The notes beneath the pieces were generated by a model. That model worked only from the letters and a program-made list of their open reading frames with translations. It did not search any database and had not been told where the DNA came from. From Limonium bicolor (lineage: Eukaryota; Streptophyta; Magnoliopsida; Caryophyllales; Plumbaginaceae): 64,000 nt of DNA. Shown in pieces: positions 36,281 to 47,900 of the stretch; within the stretch, counting starts at the first letter, position 1; each line of letters opens with the position of its first letter. The stretch lies in NCBI GenBank assembly GCA_023374045.1, contig CM041778.1:361558831-361622830 (forward strand), given 5' to 3'. The position numbers and the translations under genes are program-made.

Positions 36281-37553
36281 AGTTCAACGGTGAATGGTAT
36301 GAATGTGCTTGTGTTATATGGTTCTTGTTATATCGACTCTTGAACCTATAGTTTGTATAATTCATGAAATGTATGAATGTGAATGAAGTGTATGTGTGGC
36401 CTTGATGTGTAGTGTATTAACCCATTGTATGGAAGGAAGGACTTCTAGCTAATTCCTAACTACCTAACATCCTAACTTGAGAAATTGGTAAATTGGAATG
36501 AGTAGAAGTCCGGTACAGTTTCGGCCACGCTAGAGGATGAGGAGACACAAGAGGTTGGATCCGATTCCTGGCCTTAATCTTTTCCATGGACCAAATCCCT
36601 TAGTTCGGTAGCATCCTGGATTAGTGAGCCACCCCAAAGCCCGGTGGTGGGATACCGTAGTCCCTGCCCGGTGGTCACACTGACTTGACCTGAGTATGTA
36701 AGTAAGAAGAGTATTTGTATTGTAACTGTCATGGCCAGTGTAAGCCATTGACCACGAGTAAAAGAGTAAAGTACACCCAATTAGACTGAGTGAGTAAAGA
36801 AGCTAGCAAGTACTGTGTATGTATTGGAGAAGTGTATCTCCGTATTCGGTAAGTATGAACGGTTGACTCGTGCTGTCTTCCTTGAATGAACTGAATGGAA
36901 TGTATGTTTGTTCTATGATGTAAATGTATTGTATCTTATAAAAGCATGTATGTATGTATGAATGAAATGAACCGCATTTATTCGACCATGTAGTCGGCGT
37001 ACCCCCGTTAGCACGCGGGGTATGCGAATTTCATATGCAGCGTTTTGCTGAGCCCCTTGTGGCACTATTTTTTTTCTACAGGTACTCGGGAGAATTGATG
37101 ATCAAGTTAGGACCAAGATGATTTTTTTTTGGAGTAGTTAGTATGATGAGAAAGGTGTACCGAGTTGTAGATGGCTTGATGCCTTTTTGAGTAGTTGGTG
37201 TACCATGTGCTACACCCTTTTAAAGAATTGAATTTGTGAACTTGGAAGGAATGAGTGGTTGTATAAACTCTTAGCTTTTATAGGCTTGTAAGGTAGAATG
37301 TAATTGATATATACTTTTGAATACTCGGTAATCCTAGAATGTAAGCAAGTATTGGGAATGTAATGTAAGTAATTATGTTGCTCGGTATATCCTAGTCTTC
37401 AGACCGTTACAGTAAGTAGAAGGAGCCTTGTTAGTCTTGGGATGGCTAACGACGTTGTATCACCCGCGGGGAGTATGTAAGTATCCGCTGCGTGTTTAGT
37501 AACTATGGAGGCGATTAGAGGATAATGGAAGGATTAGCGGTTAGGGTGTTACA
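36281..37553 (+). mobile_element. Element B, 5' LTR, terminal 1.27 kb only
   Basis: This ends GGGTGTTACA directly before the PBS. It is related in reverse complement to the left third of the solo LTR 15782-19666, so about 2.6 kb of the LTR's beginning is missing. It contains the leader module AGTCGGCGTACCCCCGTTAG, a GCTGAGCCCC segment and an acceptor-like tract TTTTTTTTCTACAG at about 37069-37081. Confidence 0.88.
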
Positions 37554-37558
37554 AAAAG

Positions 37559-37570
37559 TGGTATCAGAGC
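37559..37570 (+). promoter_or_regulatory. Primer binding site of element B
   Basis: TGGTATCAGAGC lies five bases after the LTR end (spacer AAAAG, as in E and the LARD-like element). The following bases allow only a weaker TCAGAG/CTCTGA pairing than the perfect hairpin in E. Confidence 0.92.
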
Positions 37571-37771
37571 GTTGTAGCCCTCTGAAGATTAGATTATCGA
37601 GAGTAGTGATTCCCGTGTTAGGTTATAAACCATTTTACAACGGAGAATTAGAAACCTAACGAGGAATGACCGTTAATGATAACAGATACCCATGACGTCT
37701 GAAAAGACGATACCATTGTTTAAATCAAGACCACATGGTCACAGTATCTAATGTAATCCACACTTGTTCAG

Positions 37772-39234
37772 ATGTCAGGAAGAGGACGTGGTCGAAGCCG
37801 ACCCCGGGGAGAGCAGGCTGATGATCCTGGAGCGTAGACGGTCGCCGAGATCGTCGCTGCCAGCTTGGCACAGCTGTTGCCCCAGCTAATGGCTGCAGCC
37901 CAGCAGCAAGTACAGGAAAACCAACAACAACAACCCGACCCTCCTCAACCCCGTGAAACAAATTGGGTAAAGAGCGTCACCGACCTTTGACCTCCCTGCT
38001 TTAGAGGCGAGAGCGACCCCGCCAAGCTTGAGGCCTATATCTTCGAGACGAAGACGACATTCAAGACCCTCGATGCTCCTGCTGGAGTGAAGGTGAGGAT
38101 AGCGGCGTACTACCTCAAGCACGCAGCTATAGACTGGTGGAAGCTCATTAAGGTCGAGCGCGCGGCTAACCCCGCATTTGACTGGGAAGCATTTACCTCT
38201 CTTCTCCGATCTATGTAGTATCCCGAGCATGTCTCAAGACCAAGAAGTGGCTTGAGCTCAATGCCCTCAAGATGACGGTTGATGAATACTACCGTACATT
38301 CACCTCCATACTCAGACTCCTACCCGACCTTGGGTATACCGGCCAAGTCTTGGTCTACCGCTTCTACGGCGGATTAAGCCATCGACTCCAGTATGGCATG
38401 GGGTACACTAGGTTTATCTCCCTTCAGGTAAACATTGTTTAAACCCTTAGATGCCATGGTCAATACGAGTTAGTACCTTCATGTGTAAATGTATAACCTG
38501 ATGCCCGAATACTTCAAGAGTGTTACCACGCTGCATCTCGAATTGAGATCACCTGCCAGCTTAGAGATGTAGAGCAAGCGCTGAAGCGCAAGGTGAGCAG
38601 CAAGGGTAACAACTCCGATGAACAAAATCAAAATAAGCCATGGAAGAAGAAGAAGGGGAAGTACTCCCACCAAAACAAGAAGAATACCTCAGGAGCCAGC
38701 ACTGCCCATGCCGAGAAGGGCAAGGCAGCTGAGCCGTTGCAGCTCTCCTACACTGCCCCAGTGGCATCAAAGGCACTGAGGTCTTAGCCCCATAAGGGTA
38801 AGAACTCGAAACCGAACTAGTAAACTTGTGAATTAATGTGTATGTGAATTAGAGTAAATATGCCGAACCTCGCTAACTTAGAAGCTGCAGGTTCTGGTTC
38901 TGGCTATGGCGGGAGCCAAAGTGATGGCCGAAGTTATGTATGCCGAAATTGCAACAAGGATCATCCTGATACCGATTGCCAAGTTTGGGAGTTCTCCTGC
39001 TACAATTGCCAGAAACTGGGGCATCGTGCGAATGTATGCCCGAAAAACTCGAAGCCCAAGGGCAACTACCAGAGCTACAAGCAGCGTGAAGGCAAGGAGG
39101 TTGCGTCTGGCGATGCTCAGACCCAGCAGACCTCACAGGACAGGGGTCCCGAGGTGCTCAGAAGGGCGCACCGTAGAGGCAGCCGGCCTTGCACATCATT
39201 GATCGAGACGGGACCGGTACTAAGTCCGGCCTAG
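37772..39234 (+). pseudogene. gag: Element B gag, three exons with stops
   Basis: The start is ATG 37772 (MSGRGRGRSRPRGEQ), which matches the start in element E. Exon 1 (37772-38427) has the capsid domain with RETNWVKSVTDL and WWKLIKVERAANPAFDWEAF, and ends in a donor CAG|GTAAAC. Exon 2 (38518-38797) begins ECYHAASRIEITCQLRD, its acceptor mutated from AG to AA. Exon 3 (38882-39234) has two zinc knuckles, CRNCNKDHPDTDC and CYNCQKLGHRANVC, and ends CTAG|GTAATA in phase 1. The introns (about 90, 84 and 158 bp) match those in E. In-frame TAG and TGA codons in exon 1 and a frame change in exon 3 disable the copy. Confidence 0.85.
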
Positions 39235-39392
39235 GTAATAATTACTACCTTTAATCCTTGAAGAGCATGTCTAGAGTATTGAACTGCCTGTATGAATGAA
39301 TGCTATAATGCGTAAGCACCTGAAGTATGAATTAAGCATGAAAGAAACTAGCTGAAACTAGAACTTACGTTAGATGAAATTTACCACCTTAG

Positions 39393-40132
39393 GGAGAATT
39401 AATATCTGCTACCTAATACCATCAAACCCATTTCATGAAGAAGCCGACATCACCACTCACCACTTCACCAACGAGCTGTGTCAGGTCATCTGTCCAGGTA
39501 TGATCTTATTAAAAGGGTACTTGACACCTGAAGCACAAATGTCCATCATCCGATGATGCAACGAACTAGGAGCGGGTCCAGGAGGATTTTACACACCCGA
39601 ATTCTCCGGTGGAGCAACAATGAAGCTGAAGATGATGTGCTTGGGAAAGGACTGGAATCCTTATACCAAGACATACTAAAAGACACGAGTGGAAGACAGA
39701 GCAACACCTTCATCAATACCCACCAAATTTATGACGTTTGTTACACAAGGTGTAGGACTTGCGCAACAATGTGAAGATGACCCAATCCCTGCACTCAAAG
39801 CAGACTTATGTATAGTCAACTTCTATAATAAAGAAGGACAACTTGGCTTGCACCAAGATAAGGACAAGATAACAGAATCTCTTGAACAAGGAGTGCCCGT
39901 AGTGTCTTAGTCTGTTGATGATGACGCGGTATTCTTGTATAGCGAGCGGAAGCGTATGGACCTCACGGAGAAAATGGCATTGAAATCAGGAGATGTCTTG
40001 ATCATGGGTGGAAAATCAAGCTTGCTGTATCACGGTATCAAAAAGATCAAGTTGAATACGGCACCACCGGAAATAATCAATGCCACACACATTAAACCAG
40101 GATGCCAGAGCCTTACCTTTAGAAAGTATTAA
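39393..40132 (+). pseudogene. AlkB-like 2OG-Fe(II) dioxygenase domain carried by element B
   Basis: This is a single exon of about 246 codons, from acceptor CCTTAG|GG to TAA, following gag exon 3. It reads as a plant ALKBH1-type protein: PGMILLKGYLTPEAQ, GGFYTPEF, LKMMCLGKDWNPYT, ADLCIVNFY, LGLHQDKD, a strand SGDVLIMGGKSSLLYHGI, and C-terminal LTFRKY. The iron ligands are His (39851-39853), Asp (39857-39859) and the distal His (40031-40033). The 2-oxoglutarate-binding Arg is at 40121-40123. All are present. Stops at 39554, 39677 and 39908 break the frame. Known AlkB enzymes remove methyl groups from bases in RNA or DNA. What this one acted on is unknown. Capture of a host cDNA is the likely origin, since the exon has no intron. 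Confidence 0.9.
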
Positions 40133-40276
40133 TCTTGTAGTAGCATGTAACACATTAGTAACGTGTATTAGAGACACAGTATGTATGATGGTTGGTTTAT
40201 TCAATAAAAGCAATGTAGGTTATTAAATTCCACATGCGTCATACCACCAATTCTTATAAATCTTGTGAATCATTAG

Positions 40277-40641
40277 GTTGTGGACTCGGAATCGAAGGTA
40301 ACTTGAGTATCCACACCAAAGCACAAGCCTATAGGAGTGGCACTATTATAATGGGAACCTTCCCGGTAAACGGCATTGATGCCTTCGTACTATTTAACTC
40401 CGGAGCCAATCACACCTTTGTGTTGCCATCATTTTTGAAGAGGTTGGGGCTAGATGCAGATGAGTTACCAAACTTCCTGGATACTCTCCTGTCAAAGGAG
40501 CGAATAAGATGTACCAAGTATTACCGAATCACCACAATTCGAATCAAAGGCGAAGAGTTTCCCATCTCCTCTATGGAATTTAAGGGATTCGGATTTGACT
40601 TGATAGTCGGGATGAACTGGTTGCAGCGGCACACGGAGTGA
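40277..40641 (+). pseudogene. Element B aspartic protease
   Basis: An acceptor-like ATTAG|GTTGTGGACTCGG opens the pol exon in phase 1, a site conserved in E. The active site reads LFNSGANHTF where the family has DSGASHTF, so the catalytic Asp is Asn and the enzyme would be dead. The block FGFDLIVGMNWLQRH follows, and TGA ends the frame at 40641. The family role is polyprotein cleavage. Confidence 0.87.
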
Positions 40642-41720
40642 ATCCTCTGCGCCGAGCATATACTGCTGCACAAGAGCCCATCTGGGGTTACTGTCTCATA
40701 CCGCTAAACGAGAGAGCCTTCGACTAAAGTAATCTCCGCTATGGCTATGTACCGGGAGCTTAGAAAAGGGCACGGTGTATACTTATGCTATGTGCAAGAT
40801 CTAGAGAGAGATCCAGAATTCAGCACCAAGGTGCCAGTAGTATCCGAATTTCCCGATGTAGTTCCAAAAGAACTACCCGGTATGCCACCCCTGAGAGCTA
40901 TAGAGTTCGAGATTGATCTTGTACCTGGTACTGGTCCCATTGCTGGGGCACCATACCGTATGGCACCAGCTGAAATGAAAGAACTCAAGGAGCAATTGCG
41001 TGATTTACTCGACAAAGGGTTTATACGCCCGAGCATATCACCATGGGGAGCACCGGTCCTCTTCGTGAAGGAGAAGGACGGTAGCCTCCGACTCTGCATC
41101 AACTACCGCAAATTGAATGTGGTCACTGTAAAGAATAAGTATCCATTACCATGCATCCACGACCTGTTCGGTTAGCTGAAAGGAGCTTCGGTCTTTTCCA
41201 AGATTGAGCTCCGATCCGAGTATCATCAGATTGCTATCAAAGAGCAAGACATCGAGAAAACGGCATTCCGTACAAGATATGGCCACTATAAATTCACAGT
41301 GATGCCATTCGGTTTGTCAAATGCACCAGCTAAGTTCATGGATCTGATGAACCGCCTATTCAGTGATCAATTTGACACTTCGGTAGTAGTCTTCATCGAC
41401 AACATCCTTGTGTATTCAAAATCTACAGAAGAGCATGAACCATCTGAGAAAAGTACATGAGACACTGCGCGAGAACCAGCTGTATGCGAAGTTCTCCAAA
41501 TGCGAGTTTTGGCTAGATCAGGTATCTTTCCTCGGTCATGTCATCTCGAGCGCGGGTATTTCAGTCGATCCATCTAAAATTGAAGCAGTACGATCATCGC
41601 CTAGACCTTAGAATGTTACCGACATCCGAAGCTTTCTTGGGCTAACCGGTTATTACCGGAGATTTGTGAAGGACTTTGCTAAAGTCACAAAGCCCATCTT
41701 CACTCTTCCAGAGGGTGCAG
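40642..41720 (+). pseudogene. Element B reverse transcriptase
   Basis: RT blocks are in order: [64 protein letters not shown]. After a TAG at 41173 come [20 protein letters not shown] and FIDN at 41392-41403. The second catalytic Asp of F/YxDD is Asn, which is inactivating. The palm-to-connection link [15 protein letters not shown] is present, but about 35 residues between it and RNase H found in E are deleted. Confidence 0.9.
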
Positions 41721-42073
41721 AGGGATTCGAGGTATATATTGATGCATCTGGTAAAGGCATGGGATGCGTACTCATGCAGTATGGCAAGGTTGTAGCCTAC
41801 GCCTTTCGCCAACTGAAAAAGCATGAGAAGAATTGCCCGACTCACGATTTAGAGCTTGGAGCCATTGTCTTCGCATTGAAGATATGGCGACATTATCTAT
41901 ACGGGGTAAGCATCACCATCTATTCTGATCATAAGAGCCTGCAGTATGTCTTCACACAGAAAGAACTGAATCTGAGACAAAGAAGGTGGATGGAATTTCT
42001 GTCTGATTACAACACTGACCTTCAGTATAAAGAAGGGAAAGCAAATGTTGTAGCCGACGCCCTAAGCCGTTGA
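41721..42073 (+). pseudogene. Element B RNase H
   Basis: The domain reads [42 protein letters not shown] and VVADALSR, with all four acidic positions kept. A TGA directly after ADALSR separates it from integrase. Confidence 0.9.
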
Positions 42074-42109
42074 GCACACTCGCTCCATTCGCTACTCGCT
42101 TCTTCTAGC

Positions 42110-43549
42110 TTGGTTGACGAGGTGCGAGATGCTCAGTTGAGCGACCCTTACTTTATAGAGATCAGAAAGAAAATCACGGAGGACACATTCGACAACCAAA
42201 AGTACGACTTCAAACTGCATGAAGATGGTCTGATCCGACTGAATGGTAGATTATGTGTTCCCCGAAGCAATGTTAAGCTAAGGGATCGCATTCTGCGAGA
42301 GTCACCCAACTCTACATTATCCGTCCATCCGGAAGCCTCTAAAATGTACAAAGACATGAAGAGGTACATTGGTGGTCAGGAATGAAATCCGATGAGACTG
42401 AGTATGTTCTGAGGTGTCTCACTTGCCAGAAAGTGAAGTTCGAGCACCGAAGACCAGGCGGAATGGTGCAATCTATGCCAGTTCCGTAGTGGAAATTCCG
42501 CGATATCTCTATGGATTTTGTTGTTAGACTCCCACCCGCTAGAGGAGGACTCAACATGATCTGGGTAGTAGTCGATCGCCTCACCAAGGTTGCCTGATTC
42601 ATACCGATGAAGAAGTCCTAGAAGGTGGATAAGCTCACTGAATTCGACAAAGAGATCATCCGACACCACGGAGTCTCGAAAACTATTGTATCTGACCGTG
42701 ATACTAGATTTCTTTTGAGATTCTGAAGAGTGACACAAGAAGCTCTAGTAATGAGTTGAAGCTTAGTACAGCCTTCCATCCACAAACCGACGGTTAGTCA
42801 GAAAGGACCATCTAGACACTTGAGGATATGCTTAGAGCATGTGCCTTAGACTTCTAGGGGAGCTGTATTGATAAGCTTCATCTAATCAAGTTTTGGTACA
42901 ACAACAACTATCACACTTCGATTAAGATGTCGCCATTCCAAGCTTTGTATGGTAGAACGAGCCCGTACCCCGTTGTGTTGGGATGAGTCAAGTCAAGCGG
43001 TCATAATTGGACCGGAGTATCTTGAGCAAGTACAAGATGAAGTGCAGCAAATCCGAGCAAATATGAAAGCAGCCCAGGATAGACAGAAATCCTATGCGGA
43101 TGTGAGACGACGCGACCTTGAGTTCGCCGTGGGCGATCATGTGTTTCTGCGTTTCACCTATGAAGGGCGTGTTCCGATTTGGACAGAAGGGCAAGCTGAG
43201 CCCGAAATTTGTAGGCCCATACACCATTACTGAGAGGATTGGAGTTGTGGTTTATAGGCTATAATTTCCTGAAGAATTGGGACGTGTTCATGATGTCTTT
43301 AATGTATCACAACTCAAGAAACACATAGCCGATCCTTCTCATGTATTAGAACCCGAACAGATATCCCTAGAGCAGGCGATGAGATATGTCGAGACTCCAT
43401 TTTGAATCCTTGATACGAAGACTAGGGACACTCGCCATAAATCTGTACAAATGGTGAAGGTCTTGTGGTCTAACCACGATGTCGAGGAAATGACTTGGGA
43501 ATTAGAAAACGCCATGAAAGCAAAGTACCCAGATTTATTTGTAGACTAG
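42110..43549 (+). pseudogene. Element B integrase with C-terminal chromodomain
   Basis: The lead-in DGLIRLNGRLCVPRS is followed by the zinc domain ending CLTCQKVKFEHRRPGG (about 42415), then [22 protein letters not shown]. The remainder of the core is scrambled by frameshifts. Next come VERARTPLCWDES, QDRQKSYADVRRRDLEF and the GPYTITERIG motif. The tail reads RILD-type, KTRDTRHKSVQMVKVLWSNH and DVEEMTWELE, ending in a TAG at 43547. This matches the chromodomain of Tekay-type chromoviruses, which steers integration to heterochromatin. A stop lies in the chromodomain (after YVETPF). Confidence 0.87.
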
Positions 43550-43574
43550 CAGTCTAGTATCCGTAAAGTACGGA

Positions 43575-43610
43575 GGGTACGTGGCGTACCCACTGTTAAG
43601 GGGGTAGAGC
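43575..43610 (+). promoter_or_regulatory. Hairpin and PPT-like tract after element B's chromodomain
   Basis: The stem GGGTACG/CGTACCC (43575-43591, 3-base loop) is followed by TTAAGGGGGTAGAGCC. In E the same motif lies just after the chromodomain, about 240 bases before the true PPT. In B the sequence after it is cut by LTR C, so the true PPT and 3' LTR are missing. Confidence 0.75.
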
Positions 43611-43673
43611 CATTTTGATTTGCATTGCTTTGGGATAGCATTGCATAGTATGTATGTATTGTAGTAGACTTTG
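43611..43673 (+). mobile_element. Element B, last internal bases before LTR C
   Basis: This is a non-coding remnant ending ACTTTG. LTR C begins at the next base. Confidence 0.7.
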
Positions 43674-44931
43674 TGTAACACCCCACTCGGTAACATTGTA
43701 ATAATCTCTCACGTTAACAGTAATAAACACATCTCACAGCGGAAAGAAGAACGGTAACTAAAACTCACATGGGTGTTACTTGCCATCCCTCGCCCATGTG
43801 AGTGATGAAGCAATACTAAACATTAACATAATAACAACGTAAATATAAAACCCGCGGTGATAACGAGATACCGCCTATACAACCATCTAAGTCTCCAAAA
43901 GCATAACATCTACAGTGAGCGTGTAGCTACCCGACCCCGCACTCCCGCTTCATCCGTGCTTAGAAACCTGCATAATGCCATAAAGGCTCAGCGATAAACG
44001 CTGAGTACGCCAGGTTTGGACCCTAGTGGTCAATTAAGTCGTATTAACCATCTTTTGATAAGATTCATTACATGCATAGCCGGTTTACAGTTTATAATGA
44101 AAGTTGTAAAACGCAAGTAAACATACAACAACCATTGCAAATATACACACAACATAACATCGCATAACACAGCACAACAGAGGCGTTAACACGCACTTCG
44201 TTTATGAACATTATCACACATTTCATCGGTCCCCCCAGACCCTCATATATCACTTTAATTCTGTTAGTACTGTCGGGCGTCAATTAGGACAACCCGAAAT
44301 AACCTCACTTGGACGGTAGTCCCATGCACACATGAGGTGCTCATTCACTTTACCTTTTTAAAGGCGTCCATACTTTGCCTGTTTAAAGGCGCCCATGTTA
44401 TCACCATGCCTTTTGATCTATCTTGGCTCGATCAGGGTTAAACTAGAGTAAACCCGATCCGGGTATTACTCAAGAGATCTCTACGCACGACCAATGGCCA
44501 ATGACTAACTTGATTAAGGTAAACCATCATACTCATACACACTCCAATGTTCGACTTAGTCAGTCAGTTACCCAGTCCTGCTTTAGGTATGGAGAACATC
44601 ACTTATTTGTTGGCTACCCTGTGGGTCTTACGCATGCCTAGAATTATTCTAGGAAATATTCATGTTCAATTCAAAGCTCTAGAGACCGACGATGTCGTGT
44701 TTCGTTCCCTAAGTATTTTACTTAGGTTATAACTACATAGCTTATTATACTTAGCGTATTATGTCAGGCAATGGCAATCCCAATCACGTTACTCGTATAT
44801 GTAGATTTTTAAAAGTCGATCTATAGTCGACGTGGTATTAGTCCCGAAGGGCGTTCGTGCATAAATAAATAATGCGGTAAAACACAGGTAAACATCACAC
44901 AATTTCATGCACACATAATCACACAGGTTAC
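43674..44931 (-). mobile_element. LTR C, left part (minus-sense gypsy LTR)
   Basis: This begins TGTAACACCCCACTCGG, the reverse complement of a gypsy LTR end. It carries the leader features shared by LTRs here, such as GGCTCAGCGATAAACGCTGAG near 43985. It is split at GTTAC by solo LTR D and resumes at 48939. No PBS is present on its outer side, because element B sequence adjoins directly. It may therefore be another solo LTR or a truncated element. No gene is seen. Confidence 0.75.
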
Positions 44932-47900
44932 TTTAATACCCCGGATCTAAAAAAATCATGATTAAATTACTCAAATGTGATCATTAAAGGCCTAATGGTG
45001 CCTAAAGAGTATTGGTGAAGAGAATAAAACCAAAAGAAAAGAGAAAAAACTTAAAAAGGGAAAAACGCTAAAACAACCATTTAATGAGTATAAGAGATAT
45101 AAAGATCTTGTTAGGGTCCGATATGGATTCCTAAGGCTTAGTTAGGCTTAATTGGTGTACGGAAATGATTTTCGATGAAAACGGATCCAAATAATAGATT
45201 AGAACGCTAACGGAGTTTTAAAGCACATTTTTCGAGAAAACCTGAAAACGTGACTTTGAGTGGTCAAACGGACCCGTAAAAATTATAGTTGATTAAATAA
45301 CTATAAATAAGTATTAATGGAAGCTTAATAACCATTAAAATTAATTAAACAAGAAAAATCCGAAAAACGGGCCCAGTTAGTGAATAGTGCCAAACCGGGC
45401 AAAATAACGAGCGTTTCTTGTAAAAAAAACGAAAAACGCTCCAAGCTTGTATTTTGTGTGGGGCCAATTTTTATTAGTACACACACACATTTAATTAGCT
45501 TGTTAGCTTATTAAGTCACAAGATGACAAATAAGTAAAGTAAAAAGGGGAATAGTAAAAAGAGACTTTGCTTACCCTCTCACCTCCTTCTTTATTCTTTC
45601 ACGATCGTTTTCCCCCTCCAACTAAGCTCCTTCTTCTTCCTCTGTAAATTCCAATTCCAAAGGAAGCTCACAAGCCCCATCTTCTTTCTCCTCTAACTTG
45701 CTCATTTCTTCACCGAATCGCACAAAAATGCTACCGTTAGATTCGTATCGGCAAGGGCTTCGTTTTCCACCAAACAAAATCTTGATTCCTCCACCTTCAC
45801 TTCCGTGGGTGATGGGCCTTTTGAAGCATGAGGAGTTGATTTTGACCCTCCTTCACCTCCTTGATGCCTTAAGGTAATTATAAGCAAGAGCTTTACTCAT
45901 TTCTAGCTTGTTCTTGCAATTTGGAAAATTTTCTCCACGTTGAAAGTTTTCTTCCATTTCAGTCGGCTCCTCCATGCTTTTGTGGAGTGTTGGAAAGTCC
46001 ATCAATTTATTGCCTAGCTATTCATTTGGACACTCTAAGGTAATGTCCAAGTTAAGCCTTAAAAACTAGCTCTTAAATACTAGTTTTGTGAGGAAAGTTT
46101 GAATTAAATTGATTTGTTTTTTGTGGTGTGGGAGTATGATTGTAGTTAGCAATCTAGACTCCCTTGTGTGTGGTGAAAACGAGAAGAGAAATAGTGAACA
46201 AGAGAAGAGGAAGAAGGGAAGAGAAAACCGAAAATTTACAAGGTAATGAACTCACCTTGAGTTGGTTTAACTTCTTGCAAAAACATTTTTGTAAGTGGGT
46301 GGATGATCTTGTAGTGTAGTTGATACTACTACATTTGATGATGAATGAAGCTGTTTTAATGTTGCTTAAGTATGGGAAATAAGCTTGAGTCTAAGCTAGT
46401 TGATTTGTGTGAACAATGGGAATTTGATGTGTTGTTGATGCCTAAACAAAACAGGGGTGAAGAAGTGGTTATGAGCTGATTTAATTGTGGTGAAAATGTT
46501 TGGGAAGTAGGGAAGTGCTGTCAAAAATTGCCTAGGAGAGTATGGACTTGGGTGTTTCACTTAATGGAAGAAACTAGGTGTGTTTAAGAGGTGTTAAGTG
46601 TGTGATTAATGGTTTGAAAACCAAACTAAGAGGAAGAGTGTGTTAGTAGTGAAATAATGTCAATGGAGTGCTAGGAATGGCATTAGTGTGTGGAGTATTG
46701 AATGGTAAGAGACAATACCAAAATCTGTTACAAGGATTTAAGGAACAAGAGAACCAACTATGAAGTATAAGTGTATTTGAGTGAAATAATCAAGAGATAA
46801 TGAGAGGACTTGGTGGTTGGATTAAGGTGATTTAGAAGGGTAATTAAGTGCTAAAACATGTAGATTATAAGTGGGAAAGATTAGAGAATCAATGGTGAAA
46901 GAATGAGGTTGTAACAGTTTTGGAAAATGCCAAATCTGTCAAAACTACAGCAGGGTCCGGAACTTAGGTCCAGGACCATGTTCCGGACCACCCCCTAAAA
47001 TACCCCCGAGAGTTTTCCAGTTTGATAGGTCCGGGACTTAAGTCCCTGCCCATGTCCCGGACCATCCCATAAATTAAGTCCGAGAGTTGAAGTCTGTACC
47101 TGGTCCGGGAGTTAGGATGGGGACAAGGTCCCGGACCATATTGAAATTCATGCCGAGAGTTCGAGTGCAGGTTTGGTCCGGGACTTAAGAGATGTATAAG
47201 GTCCCGGACCACTTCAGAAATATGGCCGAGAGTTAAGACCAACATTGGTTCGGGACTTAAGAGATGTATAAGGTCCCAGACCACTTCAAAAATATGGCCG
47301 AGAGTTAAGACCAACATTGGTCCGGGACATAAGGTAGGGACCAAGTCCCGGACCACCCCCAGAATCCTACAGAAAGTGTTTTAAAGGTTTCTAATGATGG
47401 GGAGTTGAATGGTAATGATGTTAGATGACGTGTCGGCCTTGTTTGGTGACATGTAAAGGCCCTAGGGAGTGTAAGAAAGTGTTAGAAGTGATTGAGAAGT
47501 GTGAACTCAAATTAACAAGAGTAAAACCGAGATAACGGGATAACAGGGTATGTACGGGAGTAGCATTTAATTATGTACCGTATGATCTTAGTATTAATAA
47601 TAATGTTTGAAACATTATCAGAGGATCGTATGTGAACCAAGCATGGTGAGATGACACGGTAAAAGTAAAACCCCGGTGAAAGGTATGATTTTCTCATACT
47701 CTGCGTGCTAACCGAGTTACGTTGATTTGTGTGTTTGTGTGCCGGCTTAATCAAGACTAAAGCATGAAAATAATCCCTTGTTTGATTATGTATGTCTTGT
47801 CGTATGTTGAATGAGCTAACATACTTGTATGCCGGTATGGTCTAACATAGAGTAAAGACCGACTCATATTGAGTAACGTTTGGCTAGAGACCCATAGATC

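Noticed and set aside
39393..40132. A free-standing host ALKBH gene
   Set aside because: It is embedded between gag and protease of an LTR element, the same arrangement recurs in element E, and it carries stop codons. It is element cargo.
46954..47355. CRISPR-like array of short repeats and spacers
   Set aside because: The repeats alternate in orientation, spacer lengths vary, and they lie in a plant LTR. They are hairpin clusters.
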